64,000 nt of DNA from Capsulimonas corticalis (lineage in GTDB: Bacteria; Armatimonadota; Armatimonadia; Armatimonadales; Capsulimonadaceae). The stretch covers positions 1,550,001-1,614,000 of the forward strand of contig NZ_AP025739.1 in the NCBI RefSeq assembly GCF_003574315.2. Reading direction: 5' to 3'. The first letter of the stretch is position 1; the number at the start of each line of letters is the position of its first letter. Both the position numbers and the translations under genes were made by a program. Below, piece after piece: positions 1-12,523 of the stretch. The notes under the pieces are model-generated. The model saw only the letters and a program-made list of their open reading frames with translations. It was not told the origin of the DNA and ran no database searches.

Positions 1-4868
<4,868 letters not shown>

Positions 4869-5138
4869 TAATATTTAAAGACTGAAGCCGAAGCCCCAGA
4901 TCCTAAAATCATGAGATGCGTTTGAGATACTATGGCCGGCTAGGTCCATAGTTCCAATAGTTTTGCTAAGTTTCCGCGAATATATGCTATAGTAAACTAC
5001 ACCAATATATCCATTATGCAGAAACCGCGGACTATCCCTGACCCCTTATTCGTTATTCGTTCCTCTCCAGAAGACTACAGAATTCTATAAATAGAAAGCC
5101 TTAGCCCTAGTATGAGGAGTACGCACTCAAAGGTTGTT

Positions 5139-5177
5139 GTTTACACGATTTCACTATTTAGTTATCAATGTGCATCG
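5139..5177 (-). repeat. Upstream arm of predicted 16S pre-rRNA processing stem
   Basis: On the transcript strand this arm contains ATTGATAACTAAATAG, which resembles the boxA-like leader element of Bacillus rRNA operons. It is complementary to 3157-3193 across the 16S gene. It may therefore serve both antitermination and processing (inference). Confidence 0.7.
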
Positions 5178-5328
5178 CCGTCCCGGACACTGCCCTATTC
5201 GGCACCCTGTCCAGGTTTCCAGAGTAAAGCTTGACAAATATCAAGATCAACCCCAGATTTCGAGCAATAAAAAACCACGCTACCCTGAGGATAGGCCTTG
5301 CGGTCATAGGTAAGAAAAGCGTGACTAT

Positions 5329-5362
5329 AATTCAGATCGCTCTGAAATTCAGATTGCTCTGA
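5329..5362. repeat. Tandem 17-bp direct repeat in rRNA leader
   Basis: AATTCAGATCGCTCTGA is followed immediately by AATTCAGATTGCTCTGA, two units with one mismatch. The function is unknown. The position is inside the transcribed leader, downstream of all three promoters. Confidence 0.8.
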
Positions 5363-5487
5363 AGTCAAACTCTGCTCACCCCCACTCGGTTACCCTTGCA
5401 GCGCGGAGGTTCGTTCTTGCTCTTATCGGCTCCGAAGTCTTCACTTTACTCTCGTAAAGTTCGCTCTTCGGCTGACTGACGAGGGAT

Positions 5488-5517
5488 ATTATACACTCGC
5501 TTTGCAGCGTTTGTCAA
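5488..5517 (-). promoter_or_regulatory. rRNA promoter P1 (proximal)
   Basis: Read on the minus strand: TTGACA (5517-5512), an 18-nt spacer, TATAAT (5493-5488). Both hexamers match the sigma-70 consensus exactly. This is the promoter nearest to 16S. Confidence 0.85.
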
Positions 5518-5610
5518 CCCCTGATCAGAAATCTTTTCAAATCTTGTTTTCGAAGCTTGCGATTTTCATCCAGCAAACTCTCGATCGAAGCACTCTTCGC
5601 TTCTCGTCGC

Positions 5611-5772
5611 CAGCGACTTTGGCTGGGCGGCGAGGAGTAGTATACATTCTCGGAGGGAAGAAAGTCAACCCTTCGGGAAAAGTTTTTTCAACTTGTTTTT
5701 GCAGACTGGGGAATGTGCTTCGTGAAGCGATCATTGCTTCTCACCGTCAGCGACTTTGGCTGGGCGGCGAGG
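5611..5772 (-). repeat. Duplicated initial transcribed sequence of rRNA promoters P2 and P3
   Basis: A 25-bp sequence (CAGCGACTTTGGCTGGGCGG plus CGAGG) is identical at 5611-5635 and 5748-5772. Each copy lies just downstream of the -10 box of P2 or P3 on the transcript strand. A weaker relative, including GACGAGGG, precedes P1. The promoter units therefore look like tandem duplications of one ancestral unit. Confidence 0.8.
5639..5668 (-). promoter_or_regulatory. rRNA promoter P2
   Basis: Minus strand: TTGACT (5668-5663), an 18-nt spacer, TATACT (5644-5639), followed by a GC-rich discriminator. The architecture is the same as in P1 and P3. Confidence 0.8.
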
Positions 5773-5775
5773 GAT

Positions 5776-5805
5776 AGTATACGTCAACGACGAGGGCAAA
5801 GTCAA
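5776..5805 (-). promoter_or_regulatory. rRNA promoter P3 (distal)
   Basis: Minus strand: TTGACT (5805-5800), an 18-nt spacer, TATACT (5781-5776). It lies about 45 bp downstream of the DUF3052 stop codon and is the outermost of the three tandem rRNA promoters. Confidence 0.8.
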
Positions 5806-5849
5806 TAGGCGGCGGAAATATTTTTATTGAGGCGCTATGCTCCTATGGC

Positions 5850-6263
5850 CTACCTGCCCCGGTCCTTGACCCGGTAGACGAACTTCAGCCCCGACCAGAT
5901 CTCATCGACCGCGCACACCTTCACATCCACAAGCCCCAGGCGCAGGCCAATCTCACGGACATGGACGTCGCTCAGATCGGTGGCGATCTTGGAGGCGCGC
6001 TTCGGCCAGCTCACCCACAGCATCCCATTCGGCGTCAGCGCTCGCATCAAATCGGGGAAGCGCATTTCCAGCTCCGTGCTCTCCAGAGTAAAGAAGTGAA
6101 CGAAGTCCAGAGGCCCCTCCCGCGGATCCGCGATCGTGATCGGCTGGGGCAATTCCCCCAAGAGAAGCTGGTAACCCTCGGGCGGATTGACAAACGCGAC
6201 GCGCATTCCAGCCTTGACGCCTAATTTTTTCACGAGAGGAGTCTGAGAGTATCCGGCGCTCAT
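5850..6263 (-). CDS. DUF3052 family protein
   Basis: A protein of 137 aa with the conserved N-terminus of the DUF3052 family (MSAGYSQTPLVKKLGVKAG) and a central segment on producing a low-level comparison or decision (PNGMLWVSWPKRASK). The family is cytoplasmic and uncharacterised; some annotations compare its fold to methyltransferase-like proteins, but I see no SAM-binding motif. The ATG at 6263 is preferred over an in-frame TTG one codon earlier, because GGAAAGG lies at a usable distance upstream. The gene stands alone between plsC and the rRNA promoters. Family assignment is good; function is unknown. Confidence 0.85.
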   Translation of the reverse strand: MSAGYSQTPLVKKLGVKAGMRVAFVNPPEGYQLLLGELPQPITIADPREGPLDFVHFFTLESTELEMRFPDLMRALTPNGMLWVSWPKRASKIATDLSDVHVREIGLRLGLVDVKVCAVDEIWSGLKFVYRVKDRGR

Positions 6264-6364
6264 CAACGGGCCTTTCCAGTTGTGGTTTCGCGCATATAGT
6301 GTACGCGCGCGTAAGAGTAGCCGATGTTTTCAAAACACTAGATTTACAAATTTACAGAATACTG

Positions 6365-7051
6365 TTATTTTGGAGTAAGCTCGGAAGTGTGGACCGGCGG
6401 CGCTTCGCGCATCAGCTTGGCGATCTCGCCCATGACTTCCTTGCCGATCAGCGTCAGGACATCCTTACCGGCTTCGGGGTGGGCTTCGATGATCTGCTGC
6501 GCGGTAATGGGTTTGCCGACGGTGAGGATGACGCGGGCGCGATGGATCTTGGAGGAGCCTTTGGGCAGGACCTTCTCCGTGCCTTCGACGGCGATGGGGA
6601 TGATGGGCGCGCCGGTCTGCTTGGCGAGCAGGGCGAAGCCCTTTTCGGCGGGAAGCAGCGTCTTGCCGTCATCCGAGCGCGTGCCTTCGGGGAAGATGGT
6701 GAGGATGTGGCCGGCTTTCAAATGGTCGGCGGCGAAACGCAGGGCCGCGCGGTCGGCTTCGCCGCGCTTGACCGGAAAGGCGCCCAGGCCGCGAATGAAG
6801 CCGCCGAACTTCTTGCTCGCAAACAGCTCTTCCTTCGCCATGTAGAACTGCTGGCGCGGGGTGAGCAGGGTAAGGTAGGGGGGATCGATGTTCGCGCGGT
6901 GGTTGGGGGCCAGGATCACCGGTCCGGTTGACGGGATATTTTCGCGGCCCACGATCGTCGCACCGCCCAGCAGGGCGGTCACGATCTTCACCACGATGCG
7001 CGTGAAATAGTACAGCCATCCGAGCTGCTCGCTGCCGGGCCTCGGATTCAT
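6365..7051 (-). CDS. plsC: 1-acyl-sn-glycerol-3-phosphate acyltransferase
   Basis: Lysophosphatidic acid acyltransferase (228 aa) that adds the second acyl chain to make phosphatidic acid at the inner face of the membrane. It has the family motifs: the catalytic NHxxxxD (His51, Asp56 in NHRANIDPPYL), the FPEGTRS block around residues 120-126 that binds the glycerophosphate, and hydrophobic N-terminal segments. The length is normal for PlsC. Its start overlaps the cmk stop (ATGA), so the two are translationally coupled. The cmk-plsC pairing is common in Gram-positive and related genomes. The short C-terminal tail ends in a predicted soluble helix. Confidence 0.93.
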   Translation of the reverse strand: MNPRPGSEQLGWLYYFTRIVVKIVTALLGGATIVGRENIPSTGPVILAPNHRANIDPPYLTLLTPRQQFYMAKEELFASKKFGGFIRGLGAFPVKRGEADRAALRFAADHLKAGHILTIFPEGTRSDDGKTLLPAEKGFALLAKQTGAPIIPIAVEGTEKVLPKGSSKIHRARVILTVGKPITAQQIIEAHPEAGKDVLTLIGKEVMGEIAKLMREAPPVHTSELTPK

Positions 7052-7773
7052 CGTCGCTCGCTCGCCTCGTCATGCCAGATCAGAATGCGATCCACGACTT
7101 CGTCGGCCGTATAAGGGTCGCTGTCGAGCACATGGGCGTCGGACGCCGCGACCATCGGGCTGACGTCCCGCGACGCATCGCGCTGGTCCCGCTCCTCGAT
7201 CTGCCCCAGAAGCTCGTCGAACGACACTTCCAGCCCGCGCTCGGCCAGCTCCGCGCGCCGGCGCTCGGCCCGGCGATGCGCGGTCGCGGTCAGGAAGACT
7301 TTAATATCGGCGTCCGGCAGCACGACCGTGCCGATGTCGCGTCCCTCCATCACCACGCCGCCGAGCGCGCCGAGGCGCTGCTGCAAGGCGACCAGGCGAC
7401 GGCGAACGGCGGGAATGGCGCTCAGAGGAGAAGTCAGGCTGCTGATCTCGGGCGTACGGATCTCATCGGTGATCTCGCGTCCATCCACAAAGACACGCGT
7501 GCCGCGATCGTCGGAATCGCCCGGCTCCAGATGGATATCCAGCCCCTCGGCGAGCGCCGAAATCGTCTCGGGATCGTCCGTCGGCGCCCCGCGATCCAGC
7601 GCCGCCCACGCCACCGCCCGGTACATCGCGCCGGTATCGATGTAAGTATAGCCCAGGCGCTGCGCCAGATGGCGCGCAACCGTGCTCTTGCCGGCGCCGG
7701 CCGGCCCATCGATGGCGATTGTGAGAAGACGCGGCGGCGCGGCGGTTTGCGGCGACGGGGGCGATTTGATCAT
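7048..7773 (-). CDS. cmk: (d)CMP kinase
   Basis: Cytidylate kinase (241 aa) phosphorylates CMP and dCMP with ATP in the cytoplasm. The P-loop GPAGAGKS is at about residues 23-30, followed by GYTYIDTGAMYRAVAW, the CMP-site block; GRDIGTVVLPDADIKVFLTA lies further on. I place the start at the ATG at 7773, not the more distal in-frame start at 7809, because the promoter's -35 and -10 boxes occupy 7780-7809. With the -10 ending 6 nt before the ATG and no Shine-Dalgarno sequence, the message is probably leaderless. It is the first gene of a two-gene operon with plsC. Confidence 0.93.
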   Translation of the reverse strand: MIKSPPSPQTAAPPRLLTIAIDGPAGAGKSTVARHLAQRLGYTYIDTGAMYRAVAWAALDRGAPTDDPETISALAEGLDIHLEPGDSDDRGTRVFVDGREITDEIRTPEISSLTSPLSAIPAVRRRLVALQQRLGALGGVVMEGRDIGTVVLPDADIKVFLTATAHRRAERRRAELAERGLEVSFDELLGQIEERDQRDASRDVSPMVAASDAHVLDSDPYTADEVVDRILIWHDEASERR

Positions 7774-7779
7774 GACTCT

Positions 7780-7809
7780 ATTGTAACCGGGCGGGGTGGG
7801 GCGTGTCAA
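7780..7809 (-). promoter_or_regulatory. cmk-plsC promoter, predicted leaderless start
   Basis: Minus strand: TTGACA (7809-7804), an 18-nt spacer, TACAAT (7785-7780), then 6 nt and the ATG at 7773. The expected transcription start coincides with the start codon. Confidence 0.75.
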
Positions 7810-7828
7810 GAAAGTGGGAATACGGAGC

Positions 7829-7987
7829 GGCCCTCACCCGGCCCTTCGGGCCACCCTCTCCCAATCTTAGGAGAGGGTTAGGAGTAAGATTTTGGATCTT
7901 TGATCCAAAAACTCAAAACTCTGACTCCCCCTCTCCCAATTTTGGGAGAGCCGGGTACCCGCTTGCGGGTGGAGGGGAGTGAGGGCC
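7829..7987. repeat. Intergenic palindromic repeat, family C, copy 1
   Basis: Starts with GGCCCTCAC and ends with the complement GTGAGGGCC. Inside are CTCTCCCAATCTTAGGAGAG and CTCTCCCAATTTTGGGAGAG hairpins and shorter ones (GGCCCTTCGGGCC, ACCCGCTTGCGGGT). It lies between the convergent ends of regulatory space for cmk and the BsuPI gene. The second copy is at 10593-10740. It resembles the REP/BIME-like repeats common in intergenic DNA; no coding capacity is seen. Confidence 0.8.
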
Positions 7988-7992
7988 ATCCT

Positions 7993-8514
7993 CTACCGCG
8001 TTACCGTAAACCCGATCTCCGCCGCGAGGTCCAGCGTATTCGGCAGCCGGCCGCGCAGGGTGTAGCGACCGGGCGCCAGCGGGGTTCCGTCCTGGTTTTG
8101 CAGCGGGACGTCGTAACTGTAGGTGAGGCCGGTCTCAGTCAAAGTCCGCTTCATGACGAACATCGGGAACATACGCCCCTTTGCGTAGTCCCAGACGATG
8201 TTTCCTGAAGCGTCCGCCACCTGCCACTCGTACTGCTGGCCGCCGCCGGTGTAGGTGACGGGGGCTCCGGTATGGTTGAACACGGACAGGACGGCGTGGA
8301 TATACGGCTTCGTCGCCGCCGCAGCCGAAGCGGGATATGCGGTCTGGTCGATGCCCAGGATCATTCCATAGGAGCCGCCGGAGCCGCTGACGGTGTGTGA
8401 CTGCGCCATGGCGGAGGCGCCGGCGGGCGCGGAGGCTGGCTTGACTGTTTTTGGATGTCCCGCCGTCAGCACGGCGGCGGCGGCGAGAATTGCGATCTGT
8501 CCCATCGTACGCAT
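7993..8514 (-). CDS. Secreted protein with BsuPI-type domain
   Basis: A protein of 173 aa with an N-terminal signal-like segment (MRTMGQIAILAAAAVLTAG) and a C-terminal beta-sandwich resembling the intracellular proteinase inhibitor BsuPI domain: VFNHTGAPVTYT, a YEWQVADASGNIVWDY strand pair, and TPLAPGRYTLRG near the end. The BsuPI family includes a Bacillus protease inhibitor but is mostly uncharacterised, so inhibition is not claimed here. The start at 8514 is chosen for the strong AGGAGG 7 nt upstream; an in-frame start 90 nt earlier would lack a signal peptide. It is divergent from panB. Confidence 0.75.
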   Translation of the reverse strand: MRTMGQIAILAAAAVLTAGHPKTVKPASAPAGASAMAQSHTVSGSGGSYGMILGIDQTAYPASAAAATKPYIHAVLSVFNHTGAPVTYTGGGQQYEWQVADASGNIVWDYAKGRMFPMFVMKRTLTETGLTYSYDVPLQNQDGTPLAPGRYTLRGRLPNTLDLAAEIGFTVTR

Positions 8515-8652
8515 GGCGTTTCCTCCTCTCCAATACTCGCCTTGACGACATGAAGGAACGAGATGTTCCCGGCGGCGGCGAGTATAATGAGGAAAAGACG
8601 ACATCTCTTCCCGAACACACCGCCCGGCGGCCGCCGCTGGGATTGAGGCGAT

Positions 8653-9444
8653 ATGAGCACTTCTTCCTCTCCGATCACCGTCCCCGCGCTCGCCCGCAAA
8701 AAGAGCCGGGGCGAAAAAATCACGATGCTGACCGCGTACGATTACCCGACTGCGTTATTAGTCGACCGCGCGGGCGTCGATGTCGTCCTCGTCGGCGACT
8801 CCCTCGTCATGGAGGAGCTCGGCTACGACTCCACCGTCCCCGGCACCATGGAGATGATGCTCCACCACATCAAAGCCGTCCGGCGAGGCGTCGCCCACGC
8901 GCTGGTGGCCGGCGATCTTCCGTTCCTATCCTATCAGGTGAACGCCGATGAGGCCGTGCGCAACGCCGGGCGTTTATTGCAGGAGGGCGGGGCGAACGCC
9001 GTGAAGCTGGAGGGCGGGGTGGCGATCGCGCCGACGATCCGGCGGGTGGTGGACGCCGGTATTCCAGTCATCGGCCACATCGGCTTCACCCCGCAGAGCG
9101 TCAATCAGATCGGCCTGCAAAAGCAGGGGAAAGACGCCCAAGGCGCCGAGCAGGTGATGCAGGACGCGCGGGCCGTACAGGAGGCGGGCGCGTTCGCCAT
9201 TGTCCTGGAGCTGATCCCGGACGATCTCGCCGCCCGCGTCACGGAAGAACTGGAGATCATTACCATCGGCATCGGCGCGGGACCGCGCTGCGACGGCCAG
9301 GTGCTTGTCACCAGCGACCTGCTCGGCATGCGTCCGGAGCGCGCCGCCTTCAAACACGTCCGGCAATACGCGCAGATCGGCGCGGAGATCGAACGGGCGC
9401 TCAGCGCCTACCGGGAAGATGTCGAAGCCGGACGATTCCCATAA
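8653..9444 (+). CDS. panB: 3-methyl-2-oxobutanoate hydroxymethyltransferase
   Basis: First committed enzyme of pantothenate synthesis (263 aa), transferring a hydroxymethyl group from methylene-tetrahydrofolate to ketoisovalerate. Family blocks seen: LTAYDYPTA, VLVGDSLVMEELGYDSTVPG with metal-binding Asp, VAGDLPFLSYQ, EGG..., GHIGFTPQS and GIGAGPRCDGQVLV. GAGGCG precedes the ATG. A TATAAT at 8583-8588 could serve as -10, but no convincing -35 is seen. panC follows at 11328 but is separated by three unrelated genes, so the two are not a tight operon. panD is not in the window. Confidence 0.95.
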   Translation: MSTSSSPITVPALARKKSRGEKITMLTAYDYPTALLVDRAGVDVVLVGDSLVMEELGYDSTVPGTMEMMLHHIKAVRRGVAHALVAGDLPFLSYQVNADEAVRNAGRLLQEGGANAVKLEGGVAIAPTIRRVVDAGIPVIGHIGFTPQSVNQIGLQKQGKDAQGAEQVMQDARAVQEAGAFAIVLELIPDDLAARVTEELEIITIGIGAGPRCDGQVLVTSDLLGMRPERAAFKHVRQYAQIGAEIERALSAYREDVEAGRFP

Positions 9445-9528
9445 GCAACTTTTCGCCGCACGCCGTGTCATATCCCATGCAGACCAAATTCGACGCCCCA
9501 GGCGTCCCTGGATTCGACGGAGGCTAAC

Positions 9529-9873
9529 ATGAACGACACACCCGTGAACCCGATTTCGGCCGACGACCGCACCAGCGCCATGCTCGCGCACCTGCTGGGT
9601 TTCTTCACAAGCTGGCTTGGGCCACTGATCGTGTACTTCATCAAGAAGGATAAATCGGACTTCGCCGCGTTCCACGCATTGCAGGCGCTGTTCTTCCAGA
9701 TCGCGATCATGGTGCTCAGCTTCAGCGGCTTCGCCGTGCTGCACATCCTCGGATGGGGAGTCATCACGGTGCTCAACATCGTCTTCTGCCTCATCGCCGG
9801 CCTGGCGGCGAACCGAGGCGAATGGTACGAGATTCCCGTAATCGGCGAGTTCGCCCGCAAGCAAATCCATTGA
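9529..9873 (+). CDS. DUF4870 (Tic20-like) small membrane protein
   Basis: A 114-aa integral membrane protein with the DUF4870 pattern: DRTSAMLAHLLGFFTSWLGP, then IVYFIKKDKSDFAAFHALQAL, then two further hydrophobic helices. The Lys-Asp-x-Phe loop followed by H-A-hydrophobic residues is the family hallmark. There is a good GGAGG 5 nt before the ATG. The function is not established; the family is distantly related to Tic20 and YtxH-neighbour proteins. A 28-bp palindrome follows the gene. Confidence 0.85.
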   Translation: MNDTPVNPISADDRTSAMLAHLLGFFTSWLGPLIVYFIKKDKSDFAAFHALQALFFQIAIMVLSFSGFAVLHILGWGVITVLNIVFCLIAGLAANRGEWYEIPVIGEFARKQIH

Positions 9874-9883
9874 TCGTGGGAAC

Positions 9884-9911
9884 GGTTCGCGGCGGGGTCC
9901 CGCCGCGAACC
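9884..9911. other. Perfect 28-bp palindrome upstream of gpmA
   Basis: GGTTCGCGGCGGG, a 2-nt centre, then CCCGCCGCGAACC. It lies just after the DUF4870 stop and covers the place where a -35 box for the TATAAT at 9923-9928 would be. It lacks a T-tract in either direction, so it may be an operator as well as, or instead of, a terminator. Confidence 0.7.
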
Positions 9912-9962
9912 GGCTCAGCGGGTATAATACTGCCGAACCATGTGACCCAAGGAGCTTGAGAC

Positions 9963-10586
9963 ATGCCGAAATTGATACTGGTGCGCCACGGCGAATCGCA
10001 GTGGAACCTAGAGAACCGTTTTACCGGATGGGTGGACGTCCCGCTTTCGCCCAAAGGCGAGGAAGAGGCCCGGATCGCCGGCGAGCATATGCGCGACCTG
10101 CCGGTCGATAAGGTCTACACCTCCGTGCTGCAGCGCGCGATCAACACCTCGAAGATCGCCCTCGCCGCCGCCGGCAAGACCGAGGATCTGCCCACCGAGC
10201 GCGACGAAGCGCTGAACGAGCGCCACTACGGCGACCTTCAGGGTCTGAACAAGGCCGAGACGGCCGAGCAGTACGGCGACGAACAGGTGAAGATCTGGCG
10301 CCGCTCCTACGATGTTCCCCCGCCCGGAGAGAAGGGCGAATCCCTCAAGGACACCGCCGCGCGCACCCTCCCGTACTTCGAAGCGCATATCCTCCCCGAC
10401 ATCAAAGCCGGCAAGAACGTTCTGGTCGTCGCCCACGGCAACTCCCTGCGCTCCATCGTCATGGCGCTCGACAAGCTCACCAAGGAGCAGGTCCTGGAGC
10501 TGAACATCCCCACGGGCATCCCGCTGGTCTACGACCTCGACGACGCGGGCAACGTCCTGTCGCACGCGTACTTGTTCGAGCGGTAA
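9963..10586 (+). CDS. gpmA: 2,3-bisphosphoglycerate-dependent phosphoglycerate mutase
   Basis: Glycolytic phosphoglycerate mutase (207 aa) interconverting 3- and 2-phosphoglycerate in the cytoplasm. The histidine phosphatase signature [10 protein letters not shown] gives the phosphorylated His9; [11 protein letters not shown] and the second catalytic His158 in VVAHGNSLR complete the active site. The protein is shorter than E. coli GpmA (about 250 aa), as in several other phyla. AGGAG lies upstream of the ATG; a TATAAT at 9923-9928 is the likely -10. The gene ends 7 bp before a family C palindromic repeat, which may act as terminator. Confidence 0.93.
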   Translation: MPKLILVRHGESQWNLENRFTGWVDVPLSPKGEEEARIAGEHMRDLPVDKVYTSVLQRAINTSKIALAAAGKTEDLPTERDEALNERHYGDLQGLNKAETAEQYGDEQVKIWRRSYDVPPPGEKGESLKDTAARTLPYFEAHILPDIKAGKNVLVVAHGNSLRSIVMALDKLTKEQVLELNIPTGIPLVYDLDDAGNVLSHAYLFER

Positions 10587-10592
10587 GATAAA

Positions 10593-10740
10593 GGCCCTCA
10601 CCCCCCAGCCCCCTCTCCCAAAATTGGGAGAGGGGGAGCAGGAGGTAATTGAGGGTATTCCAAATTTAAGATCCTTAAAATAATCCCTTCGGACTCCCCT
10701 TCTCCCAATTTTGGGAGAGGGGGCTGGGGGGGTGAGGGCC
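10593..10740. repeat. Intergenic palindromic repeat, family C, copy 2
   Basis: Begins with GGCCCTCACCCCCCAGCC and ends with GGCTGGGGGGGTGAGGGCC. The arms continue into CCCTCTCCCAAAATTGGGAGAG on the left and CTCTCCCAATTTTGGGAGAG before the right end. It is related to 7829-7987 but with longer, purer terminal arms. It sits directly between gpmA and the zinc-ribbon gene. Confidence 0.85.
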
Positions 10741-10749
10741 ACCCGAACC

Positions 10750-11316
10750 ATGCCGCCAACCACACTGACGTGTCCCATCGACAAACACACCCTCCTTACT
10801 GACCACACCCTCGAAAACGGACTCACGAGCCAATCCTGCGCCGCCTGCGGCGGTCAGTGGCTCTCTGCGGAGCGCTATTGGAGCTGGCGGCACGCCCATG
10901 GCGAGAACCTGCCGGAGCGGCCGGCGGATGAGTTGGAAACGCCGGCGGTTCCAGAGATCAGTAAGGGCAAGCTTTGTCCGCAGGACGGGCATATCTTGAC
11001 GCCGTATCGCGTCGGCCATGGAGTGGGGTTCTCGCTGGACCACTGCGGCCATTGTGGCGGGATCTGGCTGGACGGCGGCGAGTGGGATGTGCTGAAGGCG
11101 CGTAATCTCCACGACGATATCCATTATGTCTTCTCCGATGTCTGGCAGTCGGACCTGAGGCGCAAGGAACGCGCCGAAGCGCTGGAGCAGATGTGGCTGG
11201 ATAAGCTGGGCGAGGAAACGCTGGCGGAGGCGCGGCGGATCAAGATATGGATCGAAGGCCACCCCAAGCGGCATGAATTGATCGCCTTCCTCCTGCACTC
11301 AGGCGAAGGCGTTTAG
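10750..11316 (+). CDS. Twin zinc-ribbon protein (TFIIB-type zinc finger)
   Basis: A 188-aa protein with two TFIIB-like zinc ribbons: CPIDKHTLL...CAACGGQWLS at the N-terminus and CPQDGHIL...CGHCGGIWLDGGE in the middle. Each has the C-P-x-D start and the C-x2-CGG-x-W-L end typical of the zf-TFIIB family. The rest is charged and helical. The start is put at the ATG at 10750 because an earlier in-frame start lies inside the family C repeat. The role is unknown; zinc binding is a good inference from eight paired cysteine/histidine positions. The gene is 11 bp before panC and probably cotranscribed. Confidence 0.8.
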   Translation: MPPTTLTCPIDKHTLLTDHTLENGLTSQSCAACGGQWLSAERYWSWRHAHGENLPERPADELETPAVPEISKGKLCPQDGHILTPYRVGHGVGFSLDHCGHCGGIWLDGGEWDVLKARNLHDDIHYVFSDVWQSDLRRKERAEALEQMWLDKLGEETLAEARRIKIWIEGHPKRHELIAFLLHSGEGV

Positions 11317-11327
11317 ACGAGGCGAGT

Positions 11328-12197
11328 ATGGAAACAATCACGACAATCGCCGCGCTGCGGCAGGCATTGCGGCAGGCGCGACGCGAGGATCAGACGATCG
11401 GCCTCGTTCCCACGATGGGCGCGTTTCACGAGGGACATCTGACGCTGATGCGACGGGCGAAGGCCGAAAACGACATCGTCGTGGCGACGCTCTTTGTGAA
11501 CCCGGCCCAGTTCAACGATCCCGAAGATTTTGAAAAATACCCGCGCGACGACGAACGCGACGCGGCCCTCGCCGCCGCCGAAGGCGTGGATTATCTCTTC
11601 ACGCCCGCTCCCGCCGAGGTCTACCCCAAGGAGTTCGACACCGTCGTGGTCGTCCGCGCCCTGTCTGAACGCCTGGAAGGCGCCTCGCGTCCCGGCCATT
11701 TTAACGGCGTCTCCACCGTCGTCGCGAAGCTGCTGAACATCGCCGGCGCAGACCGCGCTTACTTCGGCGAAAAAGACTGGCAGCAGCTCCAGCTCGTGAA
11801 GCGCATGGCCGCCGACCTGGACATCCCCACGGAGATCGTCAGCGTCCCCACTGTGCGCGAACCCGACGGCCTTGCCCTCAGCTCCCGCAATGTCCGTCTG
11901 ACTCCCGATCAGCGCAAAGCCGCCAAGGTCCTCTCCAGCGCCCTGTCCGACACCCAGGCCATCGCCGATACCGGCGTGCAGGACGCCTACCAGCTCGCCG
12001 CCTGGCTGCGCCAAACGATCGAAGTCCAGCCCGGCGCCAAGATCGACTACGCCGTCGTCGTCGACCCCGAAACGCTGCAAGAGATAGACACCATCGAAAA
12101 CGGCGCCCTCGCCGCCGTCGCCGCCACGTTTGGAAAAGTCCGGTTGATCGACAACCGCCTGCTCAACCCGCCGATCGGTCCGGGCCTGCGGCGGTAG
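11328..12197 (+). CDS. panC: Pantothenate synthetase
   Basis: ATP-dependent condensation of pantoate with beta-alanine (289 aa). Motifs seen: VPTMGAFHEGHL with the nucleotide-binding His35-x2-His38, NPAQFNDPEDF, the RPGHFNGVSTVV-like block, YFGEKDWQQLQ and LALSSRN of the KMSKS-like loop. The length is normal. It begins 11 bp after the zinc-ribbon gene with GAGGCGAG as a probable ribosome binding site. A B-family palindrome follows and may end the transcript. Confidence 0.95.
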   Translation: METITTIAALRQALRQARREDQTIGLVPTMGAFHEGHLTLMRRAKAENDIVVATLFVNPAQFNDPEDFEKYPRDDERDAALAAAEGVDYLFTPAPAEVYPKEFDTVVVVRALSERLEGASRPGHFNGVSTVVAKLLNIAGADRAYFGEKDWQQLQLVKRMAADLDIPTEIVSVPTVREPDGLALSSRNVRLTPDQRKAAKVLSSALSDTQAIADTGVQDAYQLAAWLRQTIEVQPGAKIDYAVVVDPETLQEIDTIENGALAAVAATFGKVRLIDNRLLNPPIGPGLRR

Positions 12198-12288
12198 GGT
12201 CGGCCCCCGATCCCAGAATTGGGTTCCTGTTCTCTGTACCGGCCATTATGCATTTTGACAATTAAATGGCGCAACCGGTCGACGTCAG

Positions 12289-12440
12289 AAGGCCGGCGAA
12301 TAAATTCGCGCCTAAAAGTACGCTCACCCGCCTGCGCGGGTTCAGATCTTTATGCCGAAGGCATATTTCTATGCCGTAGGCTCCAAAGTCCGCGAAGGCG
12401 GACGGCCGTACTTTTAGGCGCGAATTTATTCGCCGGCCTT
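12289..12440. repeat. Structured palindromic element, family B, copy 1
   Basis: Perfect 33-bp inverted terminal arms (12289-12321 and 12408-12440) enclose 86 bp. The interior holds ACCCGCCTGCGCGGGT, ATGCCGAAGGCAT and GTCCGCGAAGGCGGAC hairpins. Each arm is itself a hairpin (GCGAATAAATTCGC). The only other content of the 12198-12523 gene gap is short unremarkable flanking DNA. It resembles a MITE or large REP; no coding frame is seen. Confidence 0.85.
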
Positions 12441-12523
12441 ACTACGAAATCCGCCAAAGTTTTGCGTCATTAAATCGGCAAAATACATTATGGCCGGTGC
12501 AGAGATTTAACACGACGCTATCT

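Larger units (their letters stand above)
4869..5487 (-). other. rRNA leader region
   Basis: Gene-free leader of about 610 nt between the most proximal rRNA promoter and the 16S 5' end. It holds the upstream arm of the 16S processing stem (5139-5177) and a tandem 17-bp direct repeat (5329-5362). It is noticeably richer in A+T than the protein-coding parts of the window. I see no credible reading frame in it. Confidence 0.7.
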
